Part shown: positions 16,372 through 26,770 of the stretch, piece after piece
Numbering within the stretch: the first letter of the stretch is position 1
Layout: each line of letters starts with the position of its first letter
From: Pseudomonadota bacterium
GTDB lineage: Bacteria > Pseudomonadota > Alphaproteobacteria > Sphingomonadales > Sphingomonadaceae
Length of the DNA stretch: 64,000 nt
NCBI GenBank assembly: GCA_963205175.1
Contig: CAUJIW010000192.1
Location: 1-64,000 of the forward strand
Reading direction: 5' to 3'
Translations under genes and position numbers: made by a program
The notes under the pieces: model-generated
Told to the model about the DNA's origin: nothing
Databases searched by the model: none
The model's input: only the letters and a program-made list of their open reading frames with translations

Positions 16372-16956
16372 TCAGGGCTGGCTGGCCGGGGGCTGGCTGG
16401 GTGGCTTCGCCGTCGCCGCCAGCACCTCGCGGTAGGGCTTGCCATCGACCAGAATGTCGAGCGGCGTCAGCCGGCCGCTGGCGGTGACGATCACCCGCGC
16501 GCTCACCTTGCGCGCGGGGTCGGTGAGCAGTTGCTCCAGCGGTCGTGCGTCGGTCTCGTCGAGGTAGAACTGTCCGCGCCCCTGGCCGCCATAGTCCATC
16601 ACCAGGCCATCATGGCCACGGATCTGCCGGGCGATCGCCTGACAGGCTTCGGGCGTGCGGTCGGTGCTGGCGAACAGCGTCACCACCGTTGCCGCGCCCC
16701 GATGGCGGAAGCACAGGCGCCAGTGCTCGGGGGCGACGGCGGCGGGCCGGGCCGGCGTCGCCCAGTCGTACTGGAAGCGGATGTAATGGCCGCGCAGCAG
16801 GTCGCGGGGGTCGTAACCGCGAATCGGTACCTCCCAGACGCTGCCGTGACTGGTCTGCCACCAGGCGACGGCGGCCCCGCCGATCAGGCCGACCAGCGGC
16901 AACAGCAGCGCGGCGAGCAGCCTCCGTGATGGCATCGGGATACGGGTGGCGGTCAT
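16372..16956 (-). CDS. GDYXXLXY domain-containing membrane-anchored protein
   Basis: This 194-residue protein has one N-terminal transmembrane helix (ALLLPLVGLIGGAAVAW) and a periplasmic domain with the family's signature region 'IRGYDPRDLLRGHYIRFQYDW'. It also has a later 'GQFYLDE' and 'VSARVIVTASGRLTPLDILVDGKPY'. Its function is unknown. Its ATG overlaps the stop of the DUF2157 gene (ATGA), and the two families are commonly found together, so they probably work as one unit. The C terminus is a Pro/Ser-rich tail. Confidence 0.88.
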   Translation of the reverse strand: MTATRIPMPSRRLLAALLLPLVGLIGGAAVAWWQTSHGSVWEVPIRGYDPRDLLRGHYIRFQYDWATPARPAAVAPEHWRLCFRHRGAATVVTLFASTDRTPEACQAIARQIRGHDGLVMDYGGQGRGQFYLDETDARPLEQLLTDPARKVSARVIVTASGRLTPLDILVDGKPYREVLAATAKPPSQPPASQP

Positions 16957-18098
16957 GACGCAGCACCGATCCGCCAGCGGCGCAGCAGGTGTGTGGTGCC
17001 CACCGCCGCGCCGATCACCAGCAGGCCGCTGACGATCAGGCCGACGCCGGTGGTGGCCAGCGAGCCGAACACCTCGAAGTAGATGATGATCAGCCGCAGG
17101 GCGATCACCCCCACCGCCAGCCGGAATAACCCGGCGCGCTGGCGGCGCTGGGCGGCCCAGGCGATGGCGGCCCACAGCGCGGTGAAGGCGAGCGCGCCGG
17201 CCAGTTCGCCGGCGATGCCGGCCAGCGGCAGCAGCATCGGCAGGATCGGCAGCAGCGTCGCCAGCCCCAGCACGCCGGCACCGCCACGATCGGCTTCCGG
17301 TTTGCGCAGCAGCGCGGCGATGGCAAGGGCCGTCGCACCCAGCAGAATCGGCAATGCCGGCAGCAGGTCGCGGGCATAGTCATGCTGGTCGGGCAGCGAC
17401 TGGTACCAGACGAACGACGGCATCAGGCTGGCCACGATCACCACCACCTGCAGGCCGGCCAGCCGGACCGCCTGCCAGAAGGCATGGCGACTGGCATGGC
17501 GACTGGTTTGGCGACTGCCCTGATCGCCCAGCAGCACCAGCAGCGCCGGCACGGTCAGCGGCAGGCCGATGGCCCAGCGGTGATCGGCGAACCAGCGATG
17601 AAACTCCTCGACGACACCCCCCAGTGTCGCGCCGACGATGACGATCCACAGCCAGGCGGTGGCGCGGCCCTGGCCGGCGAGCAGCAGCAGTGGCGAGGTC
17701 AGCGCCAGCCAGAACGCCAGCGGCCGCCACGGCGCCGAGGACATCTGGAACACCTGGCCGGTGAGCGCGATGCCGGTCAGCACCAGGCCCGTGAACAGGA
17801 ACAGCGCCAGCTCCAGCCACAGCGCGCGCCCCTGCCGGCTGGCGACGACGACAGCCCAGCCCGCGGCGAGGTTGAGCAGGAAATGCAGGGCAAGCTTGAG
17901 ACCGGCGGGAATGTCCGCCCAGTTGGCGGCCACCAGCGCCATCAGGCCGAGCAGGATGGCAAGCCCGCCCAGGCCCACCACCGCCCACAGTCCCCACGGC
18001 CGGCTGTGCCGGGCGGCATGGGCACGGATCGCACCGGCCTGATCGGCGGAGATCAGCCCCGCCGCCACCCAGTCGTCGAGATTGCGCTCAAGCCCCAT
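16953..18098 (-). CDS. DUF2157 polytopic membrane protein
   Basis: This protein of about 381 residues has a short soluble N-terminal segment, 'LDDWVAAGLISADQAGAIRAHAA', typical of the DUF2157 cap. About ten or eleven hydrophobic helices follow, starting with GLWAVVGLGGLAILLGLMAL. The function is unknown. ATG 18098 is chosen because it directly precedes the conserved N terminus; in-frame ATGs further upstream add unconserved sequence. The gene contains a 12-base direct repeat (17483-17518) encoding a duplicated SRHA in a loop. It overlaps the GDYXXLXY gene downstream. Confidence 0.87.
   Translation of the reverse strand: MGLERNLDDWVAAGLISADQAGAIRAHAARHSRPWGLWAVVGLGGLAILLGLMALVAANWADIPAGLKLALHFLLNLAAGWAVVVASRQGRALWLELALFLFTGLVLTGIALTGQVFQMSSAPWRPLAFWLALTSPLLLLAGQGRATAWLWIVIVGATLGGVVEEFHRWFADHRWAIGLPLTVPALLVLLGDQGSRQTSRHASRHAFWQAVRLAGLQVVVIVASLMPSFVWYQSLPDQHDYARDLLPALPILLGATALAIAALLRKPEADRGGAGVLGLATLLPILPMLLPLAGIAGELAGALAFTALWAAIAWAAQRRQRAGLFRLAVGVIALRLIIIYFEVFGSLATTGVGLIVSGLLVIGAAVGTTHLLRRWRIGAAS
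17483..17518. repeat. Triplicated 12-base tandem repeat in the DUF2157 gene
   Basis: Units CATGGCGACTGG, CATGGCGACTGG and the degenerate TTTGGCGACTGC follow one another. Twelve bases keep the frame, so copy changes would add or remove four residues (SRHA) in a loop between helices. Confidence 0.7.
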
Positions 18099-18168
18099 GT
18101 CTGTCCCCGAGGGACACATCCCCGCGCCGCACTCCATCACGGCATGGCCACGGGGTCAAGAACGGGGG

Positions 18169-19305
18169 CTACTCGGTGAGGTCGGTCCAGACTTCCTTCA
18201 GGCGCTTGAAGAAGCCGGTGGATTCCGGGCTGGTCTCGCCGGTCTCGATGGTCTGGAACTCCTCCAGCAGTTCGCGCTGGCGCTTGGAGAGGTTGACCGG
18301 TGTCTCGACGTTGACCTGGATGATGAGGTCGCCGTGGCCGCCGCCGTTGAGCGGCGGCATGCCCTTGCCGCGCATGCGGAACTGCTTGCCGGTCTGGGTG
18401 CCGGCGGGAATTTTGACCTTGGTGCGCTGGCCGTCGAGCGACGGCACCTCGATCTCGCCACCCAATGCCGCCGTCGTCACCGGCAGCGGCACGGCGCAAT
18501 AAAGCGTGGTGCCATCACGCTCGAACACCCGGTGCGGCCGCAGCGAGATGAAGATGTAGAGGTCGCCCGGCGGGCCGCCGCGCAGGCCGGCCTCGCCCTC
18601 GCCGGACAGCCGGATGCGGGTGCCATCAGCGACACCGGCCGGCACCTTGACCTGCAGGGTCTTTTCCTTCTCCACCCGGCCGACGCCGCCGCAGGCGCGG
18701 CACGGTTTGGCGATGATCTTGCCGGTGCCGCGGCAGTTGGGGCAGGCCCGCTCGACCATGAAGAAGCCCTGGGTGGTGCGCACCTTGCCGGCACCGCCGC
18801 AGGTGGGGCAGGTCTCGGGCGATGAACCGGGCTCGGCGCCGGAGCCGTTGCAGGGCTCGCAGCTGACGGTGGTTGGCACGGTGATCGAGGCGGTCTTGCC
18901 GCGATAGGCCTCCTCAAGGGAGATTTCCATGTTGTAGCGCAGGTCGGAGCCGCGCACCGCGTTGGAGCGGCCGCCACCGCGCCCGCCGCGCCCACCGCCA
19001 AGGAATTCGTCGAAGATGTTCTCGAAGATGTCGGAGAAGGAGGCGCCGCCGAAACCGCCACCGGGCGCGCCGCCGCCGTTCTGGAAGGCCTCCTTGCCGA
19101 AGCGGTCATAGGCCGCGCGCTTCTGCGGATCCTTCAGGACGTCATAGGCCTCGTTGATCTGCTTGAACCGGGCTTCCGCCGCCGCGTCGCCCGGGTTCTT
19201 GTCCGGGTGATACTGCATGGCGAGCTTGCGGAAGGCCGATTTCAGCGCCTTCTCGTCCGCGTTACGGTCGACGCCCAGGACGTCGTAATAATCCTCGTCG
19301 GCCAT
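18169..19305 (-). CDS. dnaJ: Chaperone DnaJ (Hsp40)
   Basis: This 378-residue co-chaperone stimulates DnaK ATPase and delivers substrates. The J domain is at residues 1-70 with HPD in '[11 protein letters not shown]'. A Gly/Phe-rich segment follows ([28 protein letters not shown]). The zinc-finger domain has four CxxCxGxG motifs ([32 protein letters not shown]). The C-terminal substrate-binding and dimerisation domains complete it. It is 105 bases downstream of dnaK on the same strand. The intervening hairpin may tune the ratio of the two proteins. Confidence 0.98.
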   Translation of the reverse strand: MADEDYYDVLGVDRNADEKALKSAFRKLAMQYHPDKNPGDAAAEARFKQINEAYDVLKDPQKRAAYDRFGKEAFQNGGGAPGGGFGGASFSDIFENIFDEFLGGGRGGRGGGRSNAVRGSDLRYNMEISLEEAYRGKTASITVPTTVSCEPCNGSGAEPGSSPETCPTCGGAGKVRTTQGFFMVERACPNCRGTGKIIAKPCRACGGVGRVEKEKTLQVKVPAGVADGTRIRLSGEGEAGLRGGPPGDLYIFISLRPHRVFERDGTTLYCAVPLPVTTAALGGEIEVPSLDGQRTKVKIPAGTQTGKQFRMRGKGMPPLNGGGHGDLIIQVNVETPVNLSKRQRELLEEFQTIETGETSPESTGFFKRLKEVWTDLTE

Positions 19306-19359
19306 GGGGGACTCGACTCCTCAACCGCCCGGCCGCGTTCCGGGCCTTGAAATGCGCAC

Positions 19360-19396
19360 GGGCCGCGCGTTCCCGGATGGGGAGGTCGCGCGGCCC
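19360..19396 (-). terminator. Hairpin between dnaK and dnaJ
   Basis: GGGCCGCGCG (19360-19369) pairs perfectly with CGCGCGGCCC (19387-19396) across a 17-base loop. It has no T-run on the transcribed side, so it may be a partial terminator or a processing/stabilising hairpin rather than a full stop. Confidence 0.55.
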
Positions 19397-19410
19397 GCCG
19401 GACTGGATGC

Positions 19411-21315
<1,905 letters not shown>

Positions 21316-21621
21316 AACTTCAAACCTCATCCTAGGCCGCCCGGCGCCTTCTCACTGCAAGCACGCCCGGGCCGGCGGTTGGTCCCATGCGGTGGCCGGC
21401 TTCTCGACGAGACCGTCCGGCCACCACCTTGCATCGCGATATAGGGAGGCCGTTTCCCGGCTACAAGCCGTGTATGGTTCGCGACGGAAAGAGGCATCGG
21501 TGCCGCTGGCGACCGGGGCATGGCGTCGCAGCCGCTTGCTGGCGCTGCACGGCCGTTCTACCTTCCTTGAATATTGCGTCCTCCCGTTGTGATCACGCCC
21601 CTTGCGGAAGGGATACCGCCC
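21316..21621. other. Divergent intergenic region between dnaK and the copper chaperone gene
   Basis: This 306-base gap separates genes transcribed away from each other. On the dnaK side it holds the sigma-32-like promoter at 21439-21467 and a ~120-base leader. On the other side a GGAAGGG ribosome site precedes ATG 21622. No CIRCE element (TTAGCACTC-N9-GAGTGCTAA) is present, so HrcA is unlikely to act here by its usual operator. Confidence 0.7.
21439..21467 (-). promoter_or_regulatory. Candidate sigma-32 (RpoH) promoter of dnaK
   Basis: Read on the minus strand, CTTG (21467-21464) and CCCTATAT (21446-21439) are separated by 17 bases. This fits the alphaproteobacterial RpoH form CTTG-N17/18-CYTATNT. 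The predicted start of transcription is near 21432, giving a leader of about 118 bases to the dnaK ATG. Confidence 0.7.
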
Positions 21622-22179
21622 ATGCATGCACCCATCGATCTTCGGCCAAAAGCCCGTGTCAACGCGCGTACACTCGGTGTGGCGGCGGTGCTGCTGTCTG
21701 CCGTGCTGCTGGTGGTCGCCGTGGTCAGTGGCGCTTTCGCTGCCGGCAAGCCGGCCGCGCCAGCGGTGTCCGAGGCCTGGGCGCAGTTCCCGCCGGTGCC
21801 GGGCCGCCCCGGTGCCGCCTATCTCACCCTCAAGGCGGGCCCGGCTGACACACTGGTCGCCGTGGCCAGTCCGATCGCCGCCTATGTCGAGATGCACACC
21901 ACGAAGAACGTCAACGGCGTCATGAAGATGCAGCGCACCGGCAGCCTGGTGCTGGCTGGGGGCGCGACGCTGAAGATGGCGCCGGGCGGCTATCATCTGA
22001 TGCTGTTTGGCGTCGACACGCCACCGGCGCCCGGTACCAGCTTCCCGCTCACCCTGTCGTTCGAGAAGGCCGGGCCGGTGACGGTGCAGGTGCCCGTGCG
22101 CGCCTTCGGCCAGGGCAAGCCCGCCGCGCCGATGAGTCACGACATGCATCACGACATGTCGGGCCATGACCATCACTGA
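21622..22179 (+). CDS. Periplasmic copper chaperone, PCu(A)C family
   Basis: This 185-residue protein has an N-terminal hydrophobic anchor or signal (VAAVLLSAVLLVVAVVSGAFA). The PCu(A)C cupredoxin-like domain has the Cu(I) ligand pattern: 'VEMHTTKNVNGVMKM' (His and Met), then 'LKMAPGGYHLML' (Met and H-x-M). A His/Met-rich tail (MSHDMHHDMSGHDHH) probably binds extra copper. Such proteins deliver copper to the CuA site of cytochrome oxidase or protect against copper. ATG 21622 has GGAAGGG upstream. It is divergent from dnaK. Confidence 0.9.
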   Translation: MHAPIDLRPKARVNARTLGVAAVLLSAVLLVVAVVSGAFAAGKPAAPAVSEAWAQFPPVPGRPGAAYLTLKAGPADTLVAVASPIAAYVEMHTTKNVNGVMKMQRTGSLVLAGGATLKMAPGGYHLMLFGVDTPPAPGTSFPLTLSFEKAGPVTVQVPVRAFGQGKPAAPMSHDMHHDMSGHDHH

Positions 22180-22207
22180 GCCGCGCCATCATTGAGGCGG
22201 TGCCCCG

Positions 22208-22681
22208 GTGACACCGCCCGGTGACGCGCGCGGACTCACCCCTGGCGAGGCCGCGCTGGCCGCCCGTCTGTTCGGTGACGCGCTTGATCCCGCGCCCGTG
22301 CGGCTGCACCGGCGGCGCTGGTGGCCGCTGCAACGGCCCGGCACGGTGATGGCGCCCGACGGCCACCTGTGGTTCCACCCGCGCTGCCCGCTCTATCGCG
22401 AGGACTACAGCCAGGCGGGGCGGGGCCTGCGCGGCTTGTTCGTCCATGAACTGACCCACGTCTGGCAATATCAGTCCGGTCGCAACCTCATCGCCGCGCG
22501 TGGGCTGTTCGCGCGTTACCGCTACCGGCTGGTGCCGGGCAAGCCGCTGGAGGGTTACGGCATCGAGCAGCAGGCGGAGATCATCCGCGATGCCTATCTG
22601 CTGGGCGAGGGCGCGGCCCCGCCGGACGCACCGCCGCGCGCGGCCTATGCGGCGGTGCTGCCGTTCATTTTATGGACTTAA
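22208..22681 (+). CDS. HExxH-containing protein of the 'vgr-related' type
   Basis: This 157-residue protein starts at GTG 22208 (GAGG nine bases upstream), 28 bases after the copper chaperone gene. Its core 'FHPRCPLYREDYSQAGRGLRGLFVHELTHVWQYQSG' carries HELTH, a zincin HExxH motif, in the context 'H..R....HE.THV.Q' seen in proteins loosely annotated as vgr-related or DUF4157-like. A glutamate-containing 'YGIEQQAEIIRDAY' 60 residues later could provide the third zinc ligand. There is no signal peptide. The function is not established; a small metallopeptidase is plausible. Confidence 0.7.
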   Translation: MTPPGDARGLTPGEAALAARLFGDALDPAPVRLHRRRWWPLQRPGTVMAPDGHLWFHPRCPLYREDYSQAGRGLRGLFVHELTHVWQYQSGRNLIAARGLFARYRYRLVPGKPLEGYGIEQQAEIIRDAYLLGEGAAPPDAPPRAAYAAVLPFILWT

Positions 22682-22829
22682 CCCAACCTGTCGGCAGACT
22701 TTACAGATTCCACGATTTCGTGATGCGTAATACATTGAATTTACAGCAGTTTCGGTTCTGGCTCGGTTTTTGCTACTTTAACGCGACGATTGTGTCGTAT
22801 TTACCCACTTGTATAGATTGAGGTCGATA
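22682..22829. other. AT-rich leader region before the PEP-CTERM gene
   Basis: These 148 bases contain many T-runs and TTTACA-like words, in sharp contrast with the GC-rich flanks. TTGTGT-N16-TATAGA occurs at its 3' end but sits too close to the start codon to be a normal promoter. I see no convincing hexamer pair. Confidence 0.5.
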
Positions 22830-23513
22830 ATGTTCTTCAGTCGCGTTTGCCGCGCTCTTCCACTTTTTGCAGTGACTCTGGCTCTGGTATCGCCCGCAAA
22901 GGCAGAGGTCGTTCATTTCGATTTCACAGCGCGAATCGACCAGCAGAACGATTTTCTCCCGATAGGGTCCACATTCACCGGCAGTTTTTCGTACGATACC
23001 GCTTTGACGCCGACGGCGGTCTATCCATTGGCGGGCGGGACAGAGGCTGATTACGGCAATCCTGAGTTGGCCATTTCAGCGTATTTTCTGGGCAATCATT
23101 ATGCGGGTGATGCCACCGGCGCGATGGGCGATGACGTTGGCGCGTCGACCTCCGACGGTCCGTACGATGGCCTGTACATTCTCCACGTGGGTTCTTTTGT
23201 CCTTGGGCTGACCGTCGCCGACTCGTCGGGGATGATGTGGTCGAGTGTTGGCTTGCCCAGCGAATTTCCAGCCTTGTCGCAGGACGTACGGGACGACCCT
23301 CAGGATGATGACGGACTGCGTGTGCCGCACGCCTCGTTCGATTTCTTCGATTTGGCGCTAGGCCAAGGCTTTACCGCGACGGTTCTTACCATCGAACAGG
23401 CTCAAGCAACGGACGTTCCGGAGCCCGCTACGTCGGGTTTGATGCTGCTCGGCACTGCAGTTATTGCGGCTCGTCGTATGAGCCGCAGGAAGAAACAGTC
23501 AGAAATGCGCTAA
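22830..23513 (+). CDS. PEP-CTERM sorting-domain exported protein
   Basis: This 227-residue protein has a signal peptide ending PAKAE near residue 26. The beta-rich mature part (VVHFDFTARIDQQNDFLPIGSTFTGSF...) is of the kind seen in many PEP-CTERM proteins. A C-terminal sorting signal comprises VPEPAT, a hydrophobic stretch (SGLMLLGTAVIAA) and a basic tail (RRMSRRKK). Such tails are recognised by EpsH/exosortase and mark extracellular matrix proteins. TGAGGT precedes ATG 22830. Base composition is much lower in GC than neighbours and codon use is freer, suggesting acquisition. No exosortase gene lies nearby. Confidence 0.88.
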   Translation: MFFSRVCRALPLFAVTLALVSPAKAEVVHFDFTARIDQQNDFLPIGSTFTGSFSYDTALTPTAVYPLAGGTEADYGNPELAISAYFLGNHYAGDATGAMGDDVGASTSDGPYDGLYILHVGSFVLGLTVADSSGMMWSSVGLPSEFPALSQDVRDDPQDDDGLRVPHASFDFFDLALGQGFTATVLTIEQAQATDVPEPATSGLMLLGTAVIAARRMSRRKKQSEMR

Positions 23514-23576
23514 CTGGGATCACCAGCGTTGTCGCTCTGAAAAGGATGCGCGATGACGCTTGATCCCTCAGTTGCT

Positions 23577-23611
23577 GCACTAGGCTGCCTCAAGTTGCGG
23601 CAGCCTAGTGC
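23577..23611. terminator. Bidirectional terminator between PEP-CTERM gene and grpE
   Basis: GCACTAGGCTGCC (23577-23589) and GGCAGCCTAGTGC (23599-23611) form a perfect 13-base-pair stem with a nine-base loop, midway between convergent genes. Only a short T-poor tail follows. Confidence 0.75.
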
Positions 23612-23623
23612 TATCTCTCGCAC

Positions 23624-24220
23624 TCAGGCGGTGGTGTCGACCCGCGGCGCCGGGCCGGCGGCCTTGGCGACGCCGACCATCGCCGGGCGCAGCAGCCGGT
23701 CCTTGATGACGTAGCCGGCCTGCAGCACCTGCACCACCGTGCCGGGCTCGGCGTCGGGGGTCGGCACTTCCATCATCGCCTGATGCCTGTTGGGGTCGAG
23801 CTTCTGGCCCAGCGCCTCGATCTGGGCGATGCCGAACTTGCCGAACACGTTGAGCAGTTCCCGCTCGGTCATCTCGACGCCGGTCAGCACCGTGGCGAGG
23901 CCGGCATCGGCGCGGGCGCTCTCCGGCACCGCGTCGAGCGCGCGGCGCAGGTTGTCGGCGACGCCCAGCAGGTCGCGAGCGAAGCTGGTCAGCGCATAGG
24001 CGCTGGCATCCTGCTTTTCCTTCTCCAGCCGGCGGCGGACATTCTCGGTCTCGGCGGCCTGGCGCAGCAGCCGGTCCTTCAGGTCGGCGACCTCGGCCTG
24101 GGCCTTGGCCAGCGCATCCTCGGAATCGCCGGGTGCCGCCGTGGCGGCTTCGCGCAGGGCGGCGGCCACGTCGGGGGCTTCGTTTTCCGGAGTCTCGGGT
24201 GCGGTCATGTCGTCGCTCAT
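23624..24220 (-). CDS. grpE: Nucleotide exchange factor GrpE
   Basis: This 198-residue protein is the DnaK nucleotide-exchange factor. An acidic disordered N terminus is followed by the long coiled-coil helix (AKAQAEVADLKDRLLRQAAETENVRRRLEKEK) and the beta-wing domain 'EALGQKLDPNRHQAMMEVP...GTVVQVLQAGYVIKDRLLRPAMVGVAK'. All are family hallmarks. Its ATG overlaps the hrcA stop (ATGA). Two genes and the PEP-CTERM insert separate it from dnaK. Confidence 0.97.
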   Translation of the reverse strand: MSDDMTAPETPENEAPDVAAALREAATAAPGDSEDALAKAQAEVADLKDRLLRQAAETENVRRRLEKEKQDASAYALTSFARDLLGVADNLRRALDAVPESARADAGLATVLTGVEMTERELLNVFGKFGIAQIEALGQKLDPNRHQAMMEVPTPDAEPGTVVQVLQAGYVIKDRLLRPAMVGVAKAAGPAPRVDTTA

Positions 24221-25272
24221 TGCTGTGATACCAATCTGCTCAGGACGCGCGCGGTATAGTCCACCATGGGGACGACCCGCGCATAATTCAATCGGGTGGG
24301 GCCGATGACCCCGATGACGCCGACCACGCGCTCGTCGGCGCTGCGGTAGGGGGCTGCGATAACCGATGAGCCGGAGAGTGAAAAGAGCCTGTTCTCCGAG
24401 CCGATGAAGATCTTCATCGCTGAGGCGTCGCGCGCCAGTTCCAGCACGCGGGCCAGTTCGCGCTTGCTTTCGATGTCCTCCAGCAGCTGGCGGACGCGTT
24501 CGAGATCGTTGCGGGCGGCGGCATCCTCCAGCAGCTTGGCCTGACCGCGCACGATCAGCACGTCGCGCTGGTCGTCGTCGGCCGACCACACCGCCAGGCC
24601 GCGCTCCACCACTTGGCCGGCCAGGGAGTCGAGCTCGGCCTTGTTCTGCGACATCTCCCGCTCCAGCCGGCTGCGGGCCTGATCCAGCGTCAGGCCGACC
24701 AGTCGGGCGTTGATGTAGTTGGCCGCCTGCATCAGCGCCGAGGTCGGCAGACCGGCGGGCAGGTCGAAGGTGCGGTTTTCCACCGAGCCGTCCTGGCCGA
24801 CCAGAATGGCCAGCGCCCGCTGCGGCGTCAGCGGCACGAAATCGACCTGCCGGATCGGCACATCGGACTTGCCGACAAGAACCAGACCGGCACAGGAGGA
24901 CAGGCCGGAGAGTGTCGTGGTGGCGCGCGCCAGCACATCCTCGAAGCTGGCGCCGTCGGCCCGGCACTGGGTCTCGATGCGACCGCGCTCGGTGTCGCCC
25001 AGCTCGCCCACCTGCATCATGCCGTCGACGAACAGCCGCAGGCCGAGGTCAGTCGGCATCCGCCCCGCCGAGGTATGCGGCGCCGACAGCAGGCCGATCT
25101 CCTCCAGATCCTGCATGACGTTGCGGATCGACGCCGGTGACAGGTTGAGGCCGGGCAGCTTGGACAGGGTGCGCGAGCCCACCGGCTCGCCGGTCGACAG
25201 ATATGCCTCGACGATCTGCCGGAAGATGTCCCGGGCGCGGTCGTTCAGGTCGGTGATGGTCAGTGCGGACAT
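24217..25272 (-). CDS. hrcA: Heat-inducible transcription repressor HrcA
   Basis: This 351-residue repressor binds CIRCE operators and senses GroEL availability. The N-terminal winged helix ([31 protein letters not shown]...[19 protein letters not shown]) is followed by '[21 protein letters not shown]', a GAF-like ligand domain and the conserved C-terminal '[27 protein letters not shown]'. It is operonic with grpE. No CIRCE is visible upstream of hrcA-grpE or of dnaK; the natural target, groESL, is not in this window. It is divergent from rph, the usual arrangement. Confidence 0.97.
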   Translation of the reverse strand: MSALTITDLNDRARDIFRQIVEAYLSTGEPVGSRTLSKLPGLNLSPASIRNVMQDLEEIGLLSAPHTSAGRMPTDLGLRLFVDGMMQVGELGDTERGRIETQCRADGASFEDVLARATTTLSGLSSCAGLVLVGKSDVPIRQVDFVPLTPQRALAILVGQDGSVENRTFDLPAGLPTSALMQAANYINARLVGLTLDQARSRLEREMSQNKAELDSLAGQVVERGLAVWSADDDQRDVLIVRGQAKLLEDAAARNDLERVRQLLEDIESKRELARVLELARDASAMKIFIGSENRLFSLSGSSVIAAPYRSADERVVGVIGVIGPTRLNYARVVPMVDYTARVLSRLVSQQ

Positions 25273-25423
25273 AAGTGACAGCGAATGTAGGAGGGCGTTC
25301 CGGCCGGTTCAACCATGGTCGCTCGGCGTGGCGGGGGGCGGGGGTGCGGAAAAAGCGGTTCCCAGCTGGCCGGCGGGGCGATATGCAGGCGCTCCCCGAC
25401 GATTTTCAGGAAAGTCCCTGCCC

Positions 25424-26140
25424 ATGCGCCCCTCCGGCCGTGCCTCCGACCAGATGCGAACCATCGAGATGGTGCCCAACTTCACCAAGCACGCCGAGGG
25501 ATCGTGTCTGGTGAAGTTCGGCGATACCCACGTGCTGTGCACGGCGTCGGTCGAGACCAATCTGCCGCCCTGGCTGCGCGGCAAGGGCCAGGGCTGGGTG
25601 ACGGCGGAATATGGCATGCTGCCGCGCGCCACCCACAGTCGTTCCTCCCGCGAGGCGGCCAAGGGCAAGCAGACCGGCCGGACCCAGGAAATCCAGCGAC
25701 TGATCGGCCGCTCGCTGCGCGCGGTCGTCGACCTGGTGAAACTCGGCGAGCGGCAGGTGACGGTGGATTGCGACGTGCTGCAGGCCGATGGCGGCACCCG
25801 CACGGCGGCGATCTCCGGCGGCTATGTCGCGCTGCACATGGCGCTGGCCAAGCTCAAGGAGGCTGGCCAACTGGCCGAGCTCCCGTTCACCGGCCAGGTG
25901 GCGGCGGTGTCGTGCGGTGTGTGGAACGGCGCCCCGGTGCTCGACCTCGACTATATCGAGGACTCCGGCGCCCATACCGATGCCAATTTCGTGCTCACCA
26001 ACAGTGGCGGTCTGGTGGAAGTGCAGGGTACCGCCGAGGGGGCGCCGTTCACCGAGGAAATGCTGCTGCGGCTGCTGCGGCTGGCGCGCATCGGCACAGA
26101 CGAGATTTTCGCCGCCCAGCGGCGTGTGCTGGGGCTCTGA
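25424..26140 (+). CDS. rph: Ribonuclease PH
   Basis: This 238-residue phosphorolytic 3'-to-5' exoribonuclease trims tRNA 3' ends. It shows '[22 protein letters not shown]', '[44 protein letters not shown]' and '[20 protein letters not shown]', the phosphate- and RNA-binding regions of the family. The hexameric ring fold is full length. ATG 25424 matches the known N terminus ('MRPSGR..DQMR'). rdgB and hemW follow in close succession, a conserved alphaproteobacterial order after divergent hrcA. Confidence 0.97.
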   Translation: MRPSGRASDQMRTIEMVPNFTKHAEGSCLVKFGDTHVLCTASVETNLPPWLRGKGQGWVTAEYGMLPRATHSRSSREAAKGKQTGRTQEIQRLIGRSLRAVVDLVKLGERQVTVDCDVLQADGGTRTAAISGGYVALHMALAKLKEAGQLAELPFTGQVAAVSCGVWNGAPVLDLDYIEDSGAHTDANFVLTNSGGLVEVQGTAEGAPFTEEMLLRLLRLARIGTDEIFAAQRRVLGL

Positions 26141-26143
26141 GCC

Positions 26144-26770
26144 ATGGGTGCGCCCGACAGCCCCGCCACCCGCAAGCTGGCGCCCGGCAAGCTGGTGATC
26201 GCCAGCCACAACGCCGGCAAGGTGCGGGAGATTCGCGACCTGCTGGGGCCATTGGGCATCGAGCCGGTGTCGGCGGGCGAGCTGGGGCTGCCCGAGCCGG
26301 AGGAAACCGAGACCAGCTTCATCGGCAACGCCCGGCTGAAGGCGCTGGCGGCGGCGATCGCGTCGGGCCTGCCGGCGCTGGCCGACGACTCCGGGCTGGC
26401 GGTCGATGCGCTGGACGGCGCGCCGGGCATCTATTCCGCCCGCTGGGCCGGGCCGAACAAGGATTTCGCCGCGGCGATGGCCGAGGTCACTCGCCAGCTC
26501 GACGCACGGCAGGTGGCGCCGGCCGACCGCACGGCGCACTTCGTCTGCGCGCTGTGTCTGGCCTGGCCGGACGGCCACGTTGAAGCGTTCGAGGGTCGGG
26601 TCGACGGCGAACTGGTTTGGCCGATGCGCGGCAGCAAGGGCTTCGGCTATGATCCCGTCTTCCTGCCGGTCGGCCATGCGCTGACCTTCGGCGAGATGGA
26701 GCCGGAGCAGAAGCATGGCATGTCCCACCGCGCCCGCGCCTTCAAGCAACTGGTCGATGCCTGCCTCTGA
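26144..26770 (+). CDS. rdgB: RdgB/HAM1 non-canonical purine NTP pyrophosphatase
   Basis: This 208-residue enzyme hydrolyses (d)ITP and XTP to monophosphates to keep deaminated purines out of DNA. The nucleotide-binding '[18 protein letters not shown]', the 'ETGTSF'-like '[14 protein letters not shown]', '[26 protein letters not shown]' and '[16 protein letters not shown]' are diagnostic. It starts three bases after rph and overlaps the start of hemW by 14 bases, so the three genes are one operon. Confidence 0.96.
   Translation: MGAPDSPATRKLAPGKLVIASHNAGKVREIRDLLGPLGIEPVSAGELGLPEPEETETSFIGNARLKALAAAIASGLPALADDSGLAVDALDGAPGIYSARWAGPNKDFAAAMAEVTRQLDARQVAPADRTAHFVCALCLAWPDGHVEAFEGRVDGELVWPMRGSKGFGYDPVFLPVGHALTFGEMEPEQKHGMSHRARAFKQLVDACL

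Noticed and set aside
25273-25423. CIRCE operator before hrcA or rph
   Set aside because: I searched the gap by eye for TTAGCACTC and GAGTGCTAA and found neither arm.
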